Shown here: one piece after another, positions 1 through 12,021 of the stretch | Position numbering within the stretch: position 1 is the first letter of the stretch | Layout of the letters: each line of letters starts with the position of its first letter | Source of the DNA: Cristatella mucedo | Lineage: Eukaryota; Bryozoa; Phylactolaemata; Cristatellidae | Direction of reading: 5' to 3' | NCBI GenBank assembly: GCA_009760855.2 | Contig: WPIO01000170.1 | Location: 359,501-423,500, forward strand | DNA: 64,000 bases | Program-made: the position numbers and the translations under genes | Notes under the pieces: model-generated | What the model saw: only the letters and a program-made list of their open reading frames with translations | Databases searched by the model: none | What the model was told of the DNA's origin: nothing

Positions 1-1545
1 GACCTGCTTAAAACAAGTTAGTTCGGTGGCTGAGCACCAAGTGCTGGTGTGTGTGACGTTACAGTATCCGTCGTGTCGATTTAACCTTATGCCTCCGCCC
101 TTTTTTTATTCGTGGACCTGCCTTACTTCTCGGCTAGGTCGGATACAGATACGACGGTGCCTTTCGATTCTTGTGCTGTCGACGACCTTACCGTTAGCCT
201 GCTTAAAATAAGATATGTTAGATGGGCTTATGTTGATCGTGACTCTGCACGTATCTCGATCATGGCTGCCTGCAGCCGGCGTCCTTAACTGGCAAAAGAA
301 GCATAGGTGAGGAGGGCCTATAGAGACGTAGAGCTATAGAAGAGACGCGTTGCGCCAAGCAGTTCTCTAAAACTTACGCTACAGGCATGCTTTGAAGAAT
401 GTAACGGGCAACAAGCCACCACTTTTTTTGTGCATCGTAAATTTCGCTGTACCAGCACCCTGACAGTCACTTTCCGTCCTGCTGCCGAGTAATCTGCACT
501 CTGTAAGCAGTCAACGGTAATGTCCATCGTAGTCTGGAGACAGTTCGTGTATAAGTCCGACGTGAAGTCAAAGCTGTCTTTCGAAGGACCTTGCAGCTTG
601 GCACAATCGTTTCCTGATACGATTGTACTTTTAGAATGGGTCAGTGATGGCGCCCTTACCAAAGTCTCGCTTAAAACAAGCTAGCTTTCCCGGTGAAGCA
701 CCAGATGACGGTTTGGGTCGTCATAGTATCCTTTCCCTTGATTATGACGTTAGGCGTCTGCCTATTATCTTTTGTTGGACGGGGCTTGCAGCCCGATGTG
801 GACGGCGCCGGATACGACTTTGCTTTTTGATTCTTGTGCTGTCGACAGCTTTACGGTAGGCCTGCCTTAAATGAGCTACTTGGGCGGCCCTAATGTCCTC
901 TTAGACGCAGCAGATTTCTTGACTATGGCAGCAAGCAGGAGGCGGCCTCAACTTCACAACGGAGATTAGGTGTGGAGTGCCCACGGAGACAACATACCAT
1001 AGAAGAGATATATATACGTCGTGCTAAGCAGTAATGTAAAATCTAACCTATCGTCTTACTTTGAAGAACATGGGAGGCAAGAAGCAAGAACGTTGTTTGC
1101 ACAACGTAAATTGTACTGCACCGGTATCCCGACAGCTATTTTCTGTCCTGCTCTTCAGCCGACTATTTGACATTGAGTATACAATTAAGGGCAATGTGCA
1201 TCGTAGTCTGAAGACCGTGCGTTTGAACGTCCCATGTGAAGTCGAAGCTTCTGTTGTTTGCTGAGACGTACTCGTTTACCATATGCAGTCGGAAGTACAA
1301 AGGTACTACCGTAATCATGTTCCATATTCGGTAAACATTTAAGATCGTTACCTTAACAAGTAGGAAAGGAGAAGTGTCAGATGATGCTGATAACCTCGTG
1401 ATCATCCAAGTCAATGCAACGTATTTGGTCAGACAGAGTAGCAGTTATGTCGCCTAGCTTACCATGCAGGAAAAGAGAAGTATCAAATTATGCTGACTCC
1501 CTTGTGATCATGCTAGTTGATGCAACGTACGTGGACAGAAAAACT
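1..1545 (-). repeat. ~1 kb satellite family, inverted flanking segment
   Basis: Read on the minus strand, this stretch matches the array at 8996-18075. It has the same block around the palindromic motif (near 598-625), the same 'CTTCAGACTACGATGG'-type block (near 520-545 and 1190-1215) and the same 'CCGGTCCAACAAAAGATAA'-type block (near 765-800). Its right part (1270-1440) matches the spacer found only in the older copies at 16080-16310 and 17380-17580. It therefore resembles the decayed end of the main array rather than its homogenised core. The segment is cut by the left window edge. Orientation is opposite to the main array, with about 7.4 kb between them. Confidence 0.85.
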
Positions 1546-2555
1546 CGCTTACGTCTTTTTACTGCCCTCGCTGTGACTCGTCGATGAGCCTAAATCATGG
1601 AACAACGACAACAAATCTTTTTGAATTCACGGCTAGCTTAGAGCAGCAAGATCATTGGCCTTCTGGCCTATTTCATTTGGCATCCGCATGCTTTACAGTT
1701 TCACTCCGCGCGCACCTATCTGTTTTGAACTCTGTCCAGGTAGAGTAGCTCTCTCACTTTCCAATAACTCACTGACTCTTCATCGCTCTCTCATTCCTAA
1801 CCAGTGCACACGGCGTGCGTCCCTCCGGTAGGTCCTTTAGGAGCACTGCCTCTTACTGGCGTTCCGTAGGCCCGTGCCTTGCTTTGATGCTCTGCTAGGC
1901 GTATAGGCCTAAGGTTCTCTCAGTTCACCCCGGCGATCGTGCTGTTTAGCTTCCGCATCATCCACTTTATTTACCACTAAAATTTAGTAGATTGGCCGGC
2001 AGTGCCTTCACTTTACCGAGATTAAGAGCTTGCGAAGTCGTACAGACATATTTTTTTTTAACGTAATGTCACATCCGTATTGGAACGGGTACGCCTCGAT
2101 TTCAATGACATGCCATCCATAACATCTGAATGTGACTAGTATTGACATAATTGCGAGACAGTCGTTGAGTTTTCCCAGGTAGCTTTGTAGTTAGTTTCAT
2201 CATCGTGGCTGCTGGGTAGCCTGTATTGGTAACTCAGCTATTCATTCGACAAAGAATGGTGACCTGGTCATTTATAAATCGCTGCTTCTTCTATAGCACT
2301 GGAGCAATAGTGCGAAGAATGACGTTTGATTGTGGGTTGCATTGTGTTACAACTTACTGAAATGCACCTAGCAACATGAAGCAGTTAATCTCTGATTACA
2401 CACAACTTCAAGAAAAGTATCGCCATAATTTATAGGACACAGCTTCAACTGCAAGCCTTTCCGTTTGAAGCTCGGCGGTCTTGTATCTCTCATCGACGAT
2501 CAACTTGCTGGAAAACTCCTAACTGTGCATGTTTAGCTCCCATGGATTCGTTGAA
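1546..2555. other. No recognisable feature
   Basis: Short reading frames in all six frames, moderate base composition, and no repeat shared with the rest of the window that I can see. Confidence 0.5.
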
Positions 2556-2640
2556 CACGCCCCTCTCATTTATCTCCCCTTTTGAGCTGTCAATCACTCT
2601 CCCTCAATCCCAGCAATGGCCATTCCTCAATCGCCACATT
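2556..2640 (-). repeat. Short dispersed repeat, copy 1
   Basis: On the minus strand this reads GGCGATTGAGG, then GATTGAGGGAG, then TGATTGACAGCT, then a G-rich block and GAGGGGCGTGTTC. The same blocks occur in the same order on the plus strand at 24419-24492. It is a diverged dispersed repeat of unknown class. Confidence 0.55.
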
Positions 2641-3343
2641 TCCAAGTGAGCTGTACCACTAGAGCTAAGAGCCGTAATCCCGTCTCAGCGTAGGGTAACG
2701 CCGACATACTCCAAAAATAGTGCAGCTGTGGACACAGTTCGGCGTCTGGTATATGAAAAGCGATGGTCATTGATATGACGGTCAGTTAAACTCTTAAAAT
2801 ATTTGTCGTAAAATGCAACGATGCTCGCTGCTCTCATCACTAACCAGGAGTCGAGCGTCTATGAAGAGGCAGCAATGCAGGTCGTATCTAACGCTGCTAA
2901 CACATTCATTAAAGCTTTGATGAAACCTAGAATCTATTGCAGCGATCAGAGACACTCCACGGTTTTGCTACCATCGCGAGTAGTTCGCCGACCACGATTA
3001 AGATTAGGATGATGGCTCCGGAGAATCGAGAAGCAATCGATTCTCATTTTTCAACAACAATCGAATACTTCTGACGCCAATCGTTACGCCTGCGGGTAGC
3101 AGCTTCGGTACTGCAGTCGTTAACACCAAACACCCGCAGACAGCGAGTGGCGAGTAGTGATTGCTTGTCCTCAAAGACAAAAGCATCCTGACAGCAGTCC
3201 TGACTGAACACTGGCCTGGATGCTGCGGAGCGCGGCTCGTGAGTCGCACACCCAGAGCTAGCGCACCGTGGAGCGACCGAGCGTCGCGTACTCGCAGCTA
3301 GCTGAAGCAAGCAGATAGATGATCAAGTATCAAAATAATAACA

Positions 3344-3344
<1 letters not shown>
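2641..3344. other. No recognisable feature
   Basis: Only short overlapping frames are present on both strands (for example near 3004-3310). None carries a motif I recognise. Confidence 0.45.

Positions 3345-3381
<37 letters not shown>
3345..3381. repeat. (TA)n microsatellite
   Basis: About 18 uninterrupted TA dinucleotides. Confidence 0.95.
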
Positions 3382-3383
<2 letters not shown>

Positions 3384-3424
3384 CCATGCACCATTCACGT
3401 GTACACTTGTGACTATTAAAACAA

Positions 3425-3890
3425 TAGTAATAATAATAATACCTTTGATATAGCACCCTCAGAGAACTCAATCTCTTTCTAGGCACTTTACATTCGCTGC
3501 AAAGGAAGCACCATCGAACAGTTAACGGTAGCGTGCTCAGTAAACAACAAGAATAGCATGGTTAGGGGTGACGTGCACTGGGTCAGAATGCAAGTGTGGT
3601 TAGTGGCAGCATGCACAGTGTCACCACGCATAAGCAGATAGAGAAAGTCAAATCGCAGGGACCCACTAAATGCTGTGATAAATAGATGGATGCGTGTTTA
3701 GCTTCTTTTTAAATGTGGTCAAGTTAGGAGATGTCGTTACGCAAGTTGGGAGTGAGTTCCAGGCCTCGAAACCATACGAACTAAAGGCACGGTCTCCAAA
3801 GGATTTGAGGCTCGTACGATGTGTGTGTAAGCAACTAGATTCCGAAAAGCGAGTGGTACGATGCTTATCCTGGTGGGGAGAAGAATAATT
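3425..3890 (-). mobile_element. LINE A (CR1/L2-like), 5'-truncated 3' end
   Basis: A minus-strand copy of the LINE A 3' region. It begins (3' end of the element) with an AAT tract, then the hairpin tail (GCGCCCTCAGAG form, here AGCACCCTCAGAG). Next comes the conserved 3' UTR block containing GCATGCACAGTGTCA at 3618-3634, and then the extreme C-terminal coding remnant (to about 3890). It matches 31440-31931 in reverse. There is no intact frame. 5' truncation is the usual outcome of target-primed reverse transcription. Confidence 0.8.
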
Positions 3891-3910
3891 ACGGATTATA
3901 ATGATTAATT

Positions 3911-3946
3911 AATGAATAAATAAATAAATAATAAATAAATAAATAA
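3911..3946. repeat. (AAAT)n microsatellite
   Basis: A run of AATA/AAAT units with one phase slip. Confidence 0.85.
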
Positions 3947-4364
3947 GTTTCTGCTCCTATAGATTAGATCCCGATGCCAGCTGCATTTACTTCTACGATT
4001 CTGGAACACCTAACTAATCCCCATATCTGTAATTGAGGTAATATTAAAATCGCCCGGCGCTTCACCAGTAAAACCTCGATGTGCTACATCAGCCAGATCA
4101 TAATGTCCCTAGAGATTAGCTCCCGAATAAAAGAGTCTAGGAGCCGGAGATATCAAGGTGCATAATTTAGAATATTTAGCTGGAAATCTCAAGTACTGGT
4201 CATTCTGTTTTACTTTGGCTTCGATTTTTGAGTTATAGGCTATGGCTGGTGCTGAAAACGTGCAGCCACCCTGTGTGGCTTTTAAATATACCGTTGTACG
4301 CAAGGTTATTTAACTTTTATAATAAGGCATGGACGCTCTTACAATATAGTATACACATAAATCA

Positions 4365-4415
4365 TGTGTATAGCACCTTACGAGAGCTAGATTTCTACCC
4401 AGACGCTTTAAATAC
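4365..4415 (-). mobile_element. SINE tail remnant
   Basis: Diverged match, in reverse, to the shared SINE/LINE A tail: TATAGCACC, then GAGAGCTAGATTTCTA, then AGACGCTTTAAAT. The head is not preserved. Confidence 0.45.
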
Positions 4416-4433
4416 ATCGCAATGTAATGTAAT

Positions 4434-4645
4434 GGATCTCCGTCTGTAATTCCGCAAAGCCATAAAGACTATGTGGGTGTTATGCAGAAGAGTTTTGCAT
4501 AGCGCGCTCACAGCCTAAGTGATTTTCGGTACTCATTCGGAAGTCAACAGACTTCATCTCACGCAACAAATTTTAAGTGAGAGGCAGGGCTCGAGCACAC
4601 GGCCTTGGTCGCTAAAGTCCAGTATCTTACTCCTGGGCCAAAGCG
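4434..4645 (-). mobile_element. Chimeric SINE: tRNA-like head joined to LINE B 3' tail
   Basis: On the minus strand, 4645-4583 resembles the tRNA-derived head of the window's SINEs: CCAGGAGTAAGATACT, then GACCAAGGCCGTG, then the box-B-like GCTCGAGCCCT. It is nearly collinear with the head at 63347-63290. From 4571 down to 4434 the sequence is instead the terminal ~140 bp of LINE B (GTTGCGTGAGATGAAG through TTACAGACGGAGAT), matching 28184-28322. The ordinary SINEs here carry the LINE A tail at this position. An alternative is two independent insertions that happen to abut. Confidence 0.55.
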
Positions 4646-7600
4646 GGGCGGCGCTTTACCGCTGCCATGCTCTGCTACCGTCAGCCTACCTGCCTGTATC
4701 CAGACAGCATCTGCAACTTCGCTGGCCACGCTTCGAGGCACCGGCTCCGCCGGTACTTGTCCCGCATTTCAAATGACTGGCTCCGCTATGAGCACTGCCA
4801 TGAACACCGACTTAATATGTCTCGAGACGATCGTGGTGATCCACTCATCAGGAATCGAGCCTCCACCCAGAGGCGGCAAGGCGTCGAATGTGGCTGCTTT
4901 CAAGTTACTATCAGCTCGGATCGTGCCTAGAATCTGCTAGGACGATCGGAAACACTTCATGCTTTGGCAACCACCGGCCAGTTGTTTACTGCAAGAGTCT
5001 CGAGATGGCGATGATTTAATTACTGCAGTTGGAATCTCATTGGCATATGTACAGAGCTACTGAAATAAATTACATATTTCATTTTATGAAGCTAGCTATT
5101 TGCCAGCCTTCTTTATCGTTACCGCTTTGAAATTGGCAGTGTTTAAGTGGGCTCAGATTTAGTTCCTCTTAAGCTTTACTTGACACACCCCTTTCGTCCA
5201 GCATCGAAGCTCTGATGCCAGAAGCAGGTCTCGGATAGAAGAATGAGAGCTTTAGGCGATGTTCTAACGGTATTCAATAGCACTAACCAGGATTAGTGAT
5301 TAGTTATCCCTCTTAGCGAGCTGTGTCGCCAGTGCTATGAATCACAATTCCGGCTTGGGGTATGAAAACACATTTGGATTCGTCGTAGCCTGTGTTCCAT
5401 GTGCATAGAATACCTTGCTGTAGCTCAGGCGTCGAAATTTCAACAGCAGATGACAGAACTGCCTATTCCTACAGCAATGCCGCATGAACCCAGCATAGGG
5501 TTCACTGCTCCTTTGCCCACCTCGAAACTAGTTGCTTATCCAATGGTTTCTTGCTAAAACGAGTAGCACTTGAAGGCAAGGTTTCATTCTTACTATATAG
5601 CATGGATTGGCAGTGTTCTGCCCCCTCAAGCAGAGAGCTGCCTATTACCGGATATGTCGTTCATCCGAGAACCGAGTAACCAAGCTAGCCGCTTAGAGAC
5701 GGCTGCAGTGGCTGACGGTACCAAAGTCAGAGCCCACGCTTAATAAGTTTTTAGTCTCTGCATTACGCGTCGGTTCGCTTCGTCTGTCTGCTTCATTTTC
5801 TGTTGCAGGACCATACAATCCACAAAGAAATACATGCCTGGACGAAGTGGATCGACTATTTCACACACGGAATTTGCAGCCATTCCTTAGCTTCATCAGA
5901 TGGACACTGGCACGGTTGCTGCATTCTTAGTGGCGACAAGTAAAGGTTGGTGACGACACGAGCACGTTTGAGCTTGAAAAGAGTCGAAGTTGAGAACTAG
6001 GAAAGCTAGGAGACAATAGTCAATCAACTGTGGTGACACGAGAAATTTCTGCAACCCAGTTGGCTTGCTTGGCTGGTGCCACTTGCCCTGTCAATCAGAC
6101 AACTGCCATGGCATGCTGTTAGCTGGAGCACAGTGATAGCCGCCGGAGCATTCGGGTTTCCAAGTAGCCGGAGCCCCCTTAAAGAGGCGGAGCCGACAGA
6201 CCTGAGCAGACCGAGTGGTGGTGACACATAATCACAACCGATGGCTCAACTACTATCATCTTGTACGAAGGGTACTGCGATTTGCGTAGCAGCCAATCAA
6301 TTAATTAAGAAAAATTAGTGTCTAAAAGTGCTGCAGCTTCCAGGTCATCACTGATTCAATTCAGCACGGAACATCTGTTGAAGTGCCTAGTTCTGACGCT
6401 CTGTTGGGTATCGAATCATCGATACTTCGCTTAGTTTGAATATATTTTTCTTCTCGCACTATCCGATGCAAGCTGTAGAATCACGTGCTTGTCTAGCCAC
6501 AAAGGCAGAGCTTAATGTAAGTCCGGCCGAGTCCGTCGTTGAACGGTCCTCAAGCCAGGACCGGACTCGCAGAATTTGGCACGGCAGTGATGTTTCTTCG
6601 GCATTTTGCACTTTTCCAAATGATTTTATTCTCTCCGCTTCAGACGGCTGTGTAAGCAAAAGTCTGGAAGAATGTATTGGAACCTACAACATTGGGCTTT
6701 GTTCAGGTTAGAGGATCAACACAACCGTTTCCATAATTGTCGAGAGAGAGCACTGCACGCCGATGCCTTGTTTCGTGTCTTTCTTGCCTACTGAGGTACT
6801 CCACAGCGGCAACCACGGCTGGCCATCTTATTGTAGTTAGTTGCAAACAAGGATTCTCCAAAATCAGTAATTTTTCAGTATCCGAACCCCAATCTGTCAA
6901 CCTGCAGGTGCTCTAAAAAGTATCATTTGCAACTACCTATCACATTGAACCGGTCTTTATTTGGTTTCAACTAGAAACTTATTTTTTTGAATAATAATAT
7001 TGTGACTACTTAAAGGTCAGGCTACAGCCTATACATTTGTTGGGATAACGAAAGTTGATTCGTGTAAATGTACACGTGTACTATATTCTTAAAATAACTA
7101 TACACTAAACAAATATTATAATATGAGGCTATATGAGCAAAATCTTTTACCCAAATTCGCACAGGATGCACGGAGAGCCTGTCAATGTTGGCATTAATAA
7201 TATCCAATTTTAGAATCATAGCACCACAGTTGATGACTAGGGGCAACGGGAGCAGTTTTTGCTTATTCTTAAAAATTCCAGGTTGAGTCGATAGCATGAC
7301 AGTGGTAGGTAAATTACTATTCGGTAATTAGTACTCAGTATTAAGAAGCACACGCAACTATGGCATATACTTGAGGTTGTTCAAAGGCTCAGCTAAGAAT
7401 GTGATTCCTAACGTTTAGTACAATGCGGCCCAGTTTGCTTAAAGATAAGATACGTACCTTGGATCACGAAAATAGATGTTCTAAAAAGCAAGTAAAAAAA
7501 TCTGTTGGAGGTATTTCAGCTCTACGCCATGCAACTAGTCAAATCAATTGCAAGTGCAAGATGTTTACCTTTCCGTAATTATTGTCTGTAAAATTCCATC

Positions 7601-7734
7601 AAAAGTGCAAGCTTTTGCGCCTGAATCAGGGTAGCGTGCAGAATAGCTTTGAATATATTTCGCTAAGTACATGAGATTTTGGGGATAACATGTCTGAATG
7701 ATCATACTTTGTTAATCATTTAAGTACGATGATC
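4646..7734. other. No recognisable feature (about 3.1 kb)
   Basis: Short frames only. The longest are overlapping frames near 4605-4940, 6024-6227 and 6436-6711, and none shows a recognisable domain. 7020-7320 is AT-rich. No repeat is shared with other parts of the window apart from the entries bordering this stretch. Confidence 0.45.
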
Positions 7735-7796
7735 TTGTCATTTATTATAATTGGCAAAAAGAGACATGCCCAGTGCTGCATCCCAATTTCATAGAC
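7735..7796 (+). repeat. Short dispersed repeat (inverted mate at 28915-28985)
   Basis: About 60 bp, including GCCCAGTGCTGCATCCCAAT and TTTCATAGACGCAAG, recurs with few differences on the minus strand at 28915-28985, inside family C copy 2. Confidence 0.65.
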
Positions 7797-7905
7797 GCAA
7801 GTTACCCCTAACTGTTATCAGTAAGACCTGCTTAATTACGGATAACGTGAAGTGGCTACTTCGCAGATAATCAAGTAACTTTGCTGTGCGCCCGCAGGCA
7901 GGATT

Positions 7906-8057
7906 GCCGAGCTGGTTTGGTCTAGCGGTTAAGGTCTCTCCCCGACCAAATTCTGACTGAGGTCGTGTGGTCGAGCCTCGAGGCATATGTGAAGCGCATG
8001 AATAGAGACTAAATTCTCTTGGGGCGCTATATAAACGAATTATAAAAAATAAAAAAA
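7906..8057 (+). mobile_element. tRNA-derived SINE with LINE A-type tail
   Basis: The head begins GCCGAGCTGG, with a box-A-like TGGTCTAGCGGTTAAGG and a box-B-like GGTCGAGCCTC. The body holds GGCATATGTGAAGCGC, followed by the tail AATAGAGACTAAATTCTCTT, GGGGCGCTATATAAA and an A-rich end. Layout is the same as the copies at 57634-57780 and, in reverse, 44100-44229. Confidence 0.88.
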
Positions 8058-8995
8058 TTGGCATCGTTAAGCACCATCTAACATCTGTCATGAGCTATTG
8101 ACTAAGCACAGCTAATTAATACTTTCATCATATTATTCGTTGTTTTGTAGAAAGCTGCCAAACGATGAGCACAATACTCTGCCGTAGCACGAATTCTCAG
8201 ACTTTCGAGCAACCAATAGCTAACACCGCCTCTCGACTTAGGGTACAGTAATCTAAAAATACGGCCGACTATAGCCGCGTTATCAAGAAAGCAAGACAGA
8301 ACCGTTGGATAAGCAAGAAGAAAAGCTAACTGTGTTAAGATTGAAATCAGCTGAGAGCCTAGATTACGACTCACTTCAAAACGCACGAGTTACTACCCGT
8401 CGTATTTTAGCACTTGTCGTGCTACCTAATTGCGGCTGACTAAATATTATTGCTGACCCTTTTATAACTCGGATACTGTAAATAATGCATGAAACGTGTA
8501 CCTCGGTAGTGACCATCTGGTTTTGCAGCACTCCACCGTTTTACTGGTATATTTTATGTTACGGAGTGGCGAAGTTGATGACAAAATGAATTAGATAATA
8601 AGATAATAAGAATAAGAATAATAAAAACAAGAAATAAGATAATATATCGCTCCGAGTGCCAGAGAAACAAGAAATGTCACTAAGCCAGCACTTTACGATA
8701 CCTGCATGTATTTAGTAAATAAATGTTGAAACCTTTCTGTAAACACTGCTGTCGTTGAATTTTGCATGACGTTTTAGTCGGTAGGTAAATAAAATGTTGT
8801 TATGGAACTACAAAGTAGTTAAAAGATTCATCGATGCTGGCAAATAAATTCTTGCACGGCCTAAAGATATTTAAAAGCTGCGATGTAACATTGAGGGCAT
8901 CTCGTTTAAGACTACTTTGGACGCCAGCTCCGCAGTCGCCGCGAACCCATTTCTCTGCAGTGTGCCAACTGCCAACGTCGCTGTGAAGACCTGCT
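8058..8995. other. No gene; AT-rich with an A/AAT-rich tract
   Basis: A purine/A-rich simple tract lies at about 8585-8645 (AGATAATAAG and AATAAG units). The rest is unassigned. Confidence 0.5.
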
Positions 8996-9921
8996 GATTT
9001 CCCTGATTGCTAAATTTGAGTCAATTACCACAGCTGCAGGACGGACATTGATTTTCAGGGTACAGCTGCAGCGGAACTCACGGTGCACGAACAATGCGGA
9101 GGCTTCTTGCCAGGTTAATTCTTTGAAATGTGCTAATAGGATAAGTCTTATATTACTGGTTAGTACGACACGTCTTTTCTATAGCCTGTCGTCTCTGAGT
9201 GTCCTCCTGCATCAACTACACTGCTCTTGGGAGTCAAAGCCGCCGGCTGCTAGCTACCATGATCAGGGTATATGCTGCTTCAAGGATAACACGAGTGCCG
9301 CCCGGAAAGTTCGATGTAAGATGTCCAACGACGAGTCCGTTGACGATCCTAGAATCCGAAAGTCCTGTCCTATCCGGTGCGTTAGCTCGAAGCTGCTTGG
9401 CTGGTCCAAAAAATAATAATAGGCGGATGCATAACGGTAGAATCAACGTGACGGATTCTATAAAGGAACACACCATCAATAGGTGCTTCGTAACCGAGCA
9501 AGCTTATTTTAAGCACTTCATTGGTAATCGTGGCTTCGGATCCAGAAGCGATAGCTCCAACTTGCATGGCCCTTTCATAGAAAAGCAATAGGCAACCACC
9601 GTACGAGGAAATCGATGCAACTGCGTCTTTTGCAGCTTTTGCCGTGCCTGGTTGCCGAGCCGCCCAGGTAGCTCGTTTTAGGCAGGCCGACAGTAAGGCC
9701 GTCGACAGCACCAAACTCGGAAAGCAAAGTCGTATCCGGCGTCGTCCACACCGGACTGCCAGCCCCGTCCAACAAAAGATAACAGGCAGACGCCTAACGT
9801 CACAATCAAAGCGAAGGATACTATGACGGCCCACAACATCATCTGGTGCTTTACCGGCAAAGCTAGGTTTTTTTAAGCAAGACTTTGGTATGGGAGCCAT
9901 CACCATCCCTTTCTAAATGTT
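8996..9921 (+). repeat. Satellite monomer A1 (5'-truncated)
   Basis: First unit of the direct array. It starts abruptly at TTTCCCTGATTGCTAAATTT, which lies about 100 bp inside the complete A monomer at 12022. A-type monomers are recognised by this block and by the CACACCATCAATAGGTGC block. The minus strand is open from 9906 to 9382 (174 codons). Confidence 0.9.
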
Positions 9922-10971
9922 CAATCGTATCACGATACGATTGTGCCGAGCTGCAAGGTCCTTCGAATGACAGCTTTGACTTCACGTTTGACCTATACAC
10001 GAACGGTCTTCAGACTACGATGGACAATACCCTTGAGAGTTTACAGGGTGTAGATTACTCGGCAGCAGGACGGACAATGACTGTCATGGTCCAGGTGCAG
10101 TGCAATTTATGGTGCACAAACAAGGTTATGCCTTATTGCCAGTCACGTTCCTCATAGCACGCCAATAGGATAATTTTTAGATTACTGCTTAGCACAACAT
10201 GTCTCTCGTATAGCCTGTCGTTTCTGTAGGCCCTCCCCCACATAAACTCCTTTTTCCAGTTACGGACGCCGGCTACTTGCAGCCATGCACAAGATATGTG
10301 CTGAGTCACGAACAACAGAAGCCCCTCTTACATATTTCGTTATAAGCAGGTTAATGGTAAGGTCGTAGACTGCACGAGAATCGGAAACCACCGTCATATC
10401 CGGTGCAGTCCGTGCCAAGAAGTAAGCCTGGTCCACGAATAAAAACGGGCTGATGCATAAGGTTAAAATAGAGGCAACGGTACTGTGACGTCACACACCA
10501 TCACCGGGTCCTCAGCCACCGAACTACCTTTTTATAAGCATTTCATTGGCAATGGCACCGTCACTGACCCATTCAGAAAAGGGCTTCGGATCTAGAAGCA
10601 ATAGTGCCAAGTTGCATGGCCCTTCCATAGAAAAGCAATGTACAGCCACCATACCAGGAAATCGATGCACCGGCGTTTTTGGCAGCTTGTGCCAGGTGTG
10701 GTAGCAAAGCCGTCCAGATAGCTCGTTTTAGGCAGGCCGACAGTAAGACCGTCGACAGCACAAGAATAAGAAAGCAAAGTCGTATCCGGCGGCGTCCACA
10801 CCGGACTGCCAGCCCGGTCCAACAAAAGATAATAGGCAGACGCCTAACGTCGTAATCAAAGCTAAGGATACTATGACGGCCCACAACATCATCTGGTGCT
10901 TTACCGGCAAAGCTAGGTTGTTTTAAGCAAGACTTTGGTAAGGGCGCCATCACCATCCCTTTCTAAATGTT
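9922..10971 (+). repeat. Satellite monomer B1 (1050 bp)
   Basis: A complete B-type unit, defined by GAGTTTACAGGGTGTAG and CATATCCGGTGCAGTCC blocks. It opens with the palindrome CAATCGTAT, loop CACG, ATACGATTG. It is almost identical to the next unit: I count roughly ten substitutions and no length change over 1050 bp. Confidence 0.93.
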
Positions 10972-12021
10972 CAATCGTATCACGAAACGATTGTGCCGAG
11001 CTGCAAGGTCCTTCGAATGACAGCTTTGACTTCACGTTTGACCTATACACGAACGGTCTTCAGACTACGATGGACAATACCCTTGAGAGTTTACAGGGTG
11101 TAGATTACTCGGCAGCAGGACGGACAATGACTGTCATGGTCCAGGTGCAGTGCAATTTATGGTGCACAAACAAGGTTATGCCTTATTGCCAGTCACGTTC
11201 CTCATAGCACGCCAATAGGATAATTTTTAGATTACTGCTTAGCACAACATGTCTCTCGTATAGCCTGTCGTTTCTGTAGGCCCTCCCCCACATAAACTCC
11301 TTTTTCCAGTTACGGACGCCGGCTACTGGCAGCCATGCACAAGATATGTGCTGAGTCACGAACAACAGAAGGCCCTCTTACATATTTCGTTATAAGCAGG
11401 TTAATGGTAAGGTCGTAGACTGCACGAGAATCGGAAACCACCGTCATATCCGGTGCAGTCCGTGCCAAGAAGGAAGCCTGGTCCACGAATAAAAACGGGC
11501 TGATGCATAAGGTTAAAATAGAGGCAACGGTACTGTGACGTCACACACCATCACCGGGTCCTCAGCCACCGAACTACCTTTTTATAAGTATGTCATTGGC
11601 AATGGCACCGTCACTGACCCATTCAGAAAAGGGCTTCGGATCTAGAAGCAATAGTGCCAAGTTGCATGGCCCTTCCATAGAAAAGCAATGTACAGCCACC
11701 ATACCAGGAAATCGATGCACCGGCGTTTTTGGCAGCTTGTGCCAGGTGTGGTAGCAAAGCCGTCCAGATAGCTCGTTTTAGGCAGGCCGACAGTAAGACC
11801 GTCGACAGCACAAGAATAAGAAAGCAAAGTCGTATCCGGCGGCGTCCATACCGGACTGCCAGCCCGGTCCAACAAAAGATAATAGGCAGACGCCTAACGT
11901 CATAATCAAAGCGAAGGATACTATGACGGCCCACAACATCATCTGGTGCTTTACCGGCAAAGCTAGGTTGTTTTAAGCAAGACTTTGGTAAGGGCGCCAT
12001 CACCATCCCTTTCTAAATGTT
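10972..12021 (+). repeat. Satellite monomer B2 (1050 bp)
   Basis: A near-exact copy of B1, shifted by exactly 1050 bp. Differences include A for T in the opening palindrome loop side, GGCAGCC for TGCAGCC near 11328, and ATAAGTATGTC for ATAAGCATTTC near 11586. It is a very recent one-monomer duplication. Confidence 0.93.

Noticed and set aside
3298..3486. 62-codon minus-strand frame with Tyr/Ile repeats
   Set aside because: Produced by the TA microsatellite and the AAT tract of a LINE tail.
7906..7990. Functional tRNA gene at the SINE heads (also 57634, 54239)
   Set aside because: Box A and box B are present, but there is no acceptor-stem pairing, and a LINE-derived tail follows. These are SINEs.
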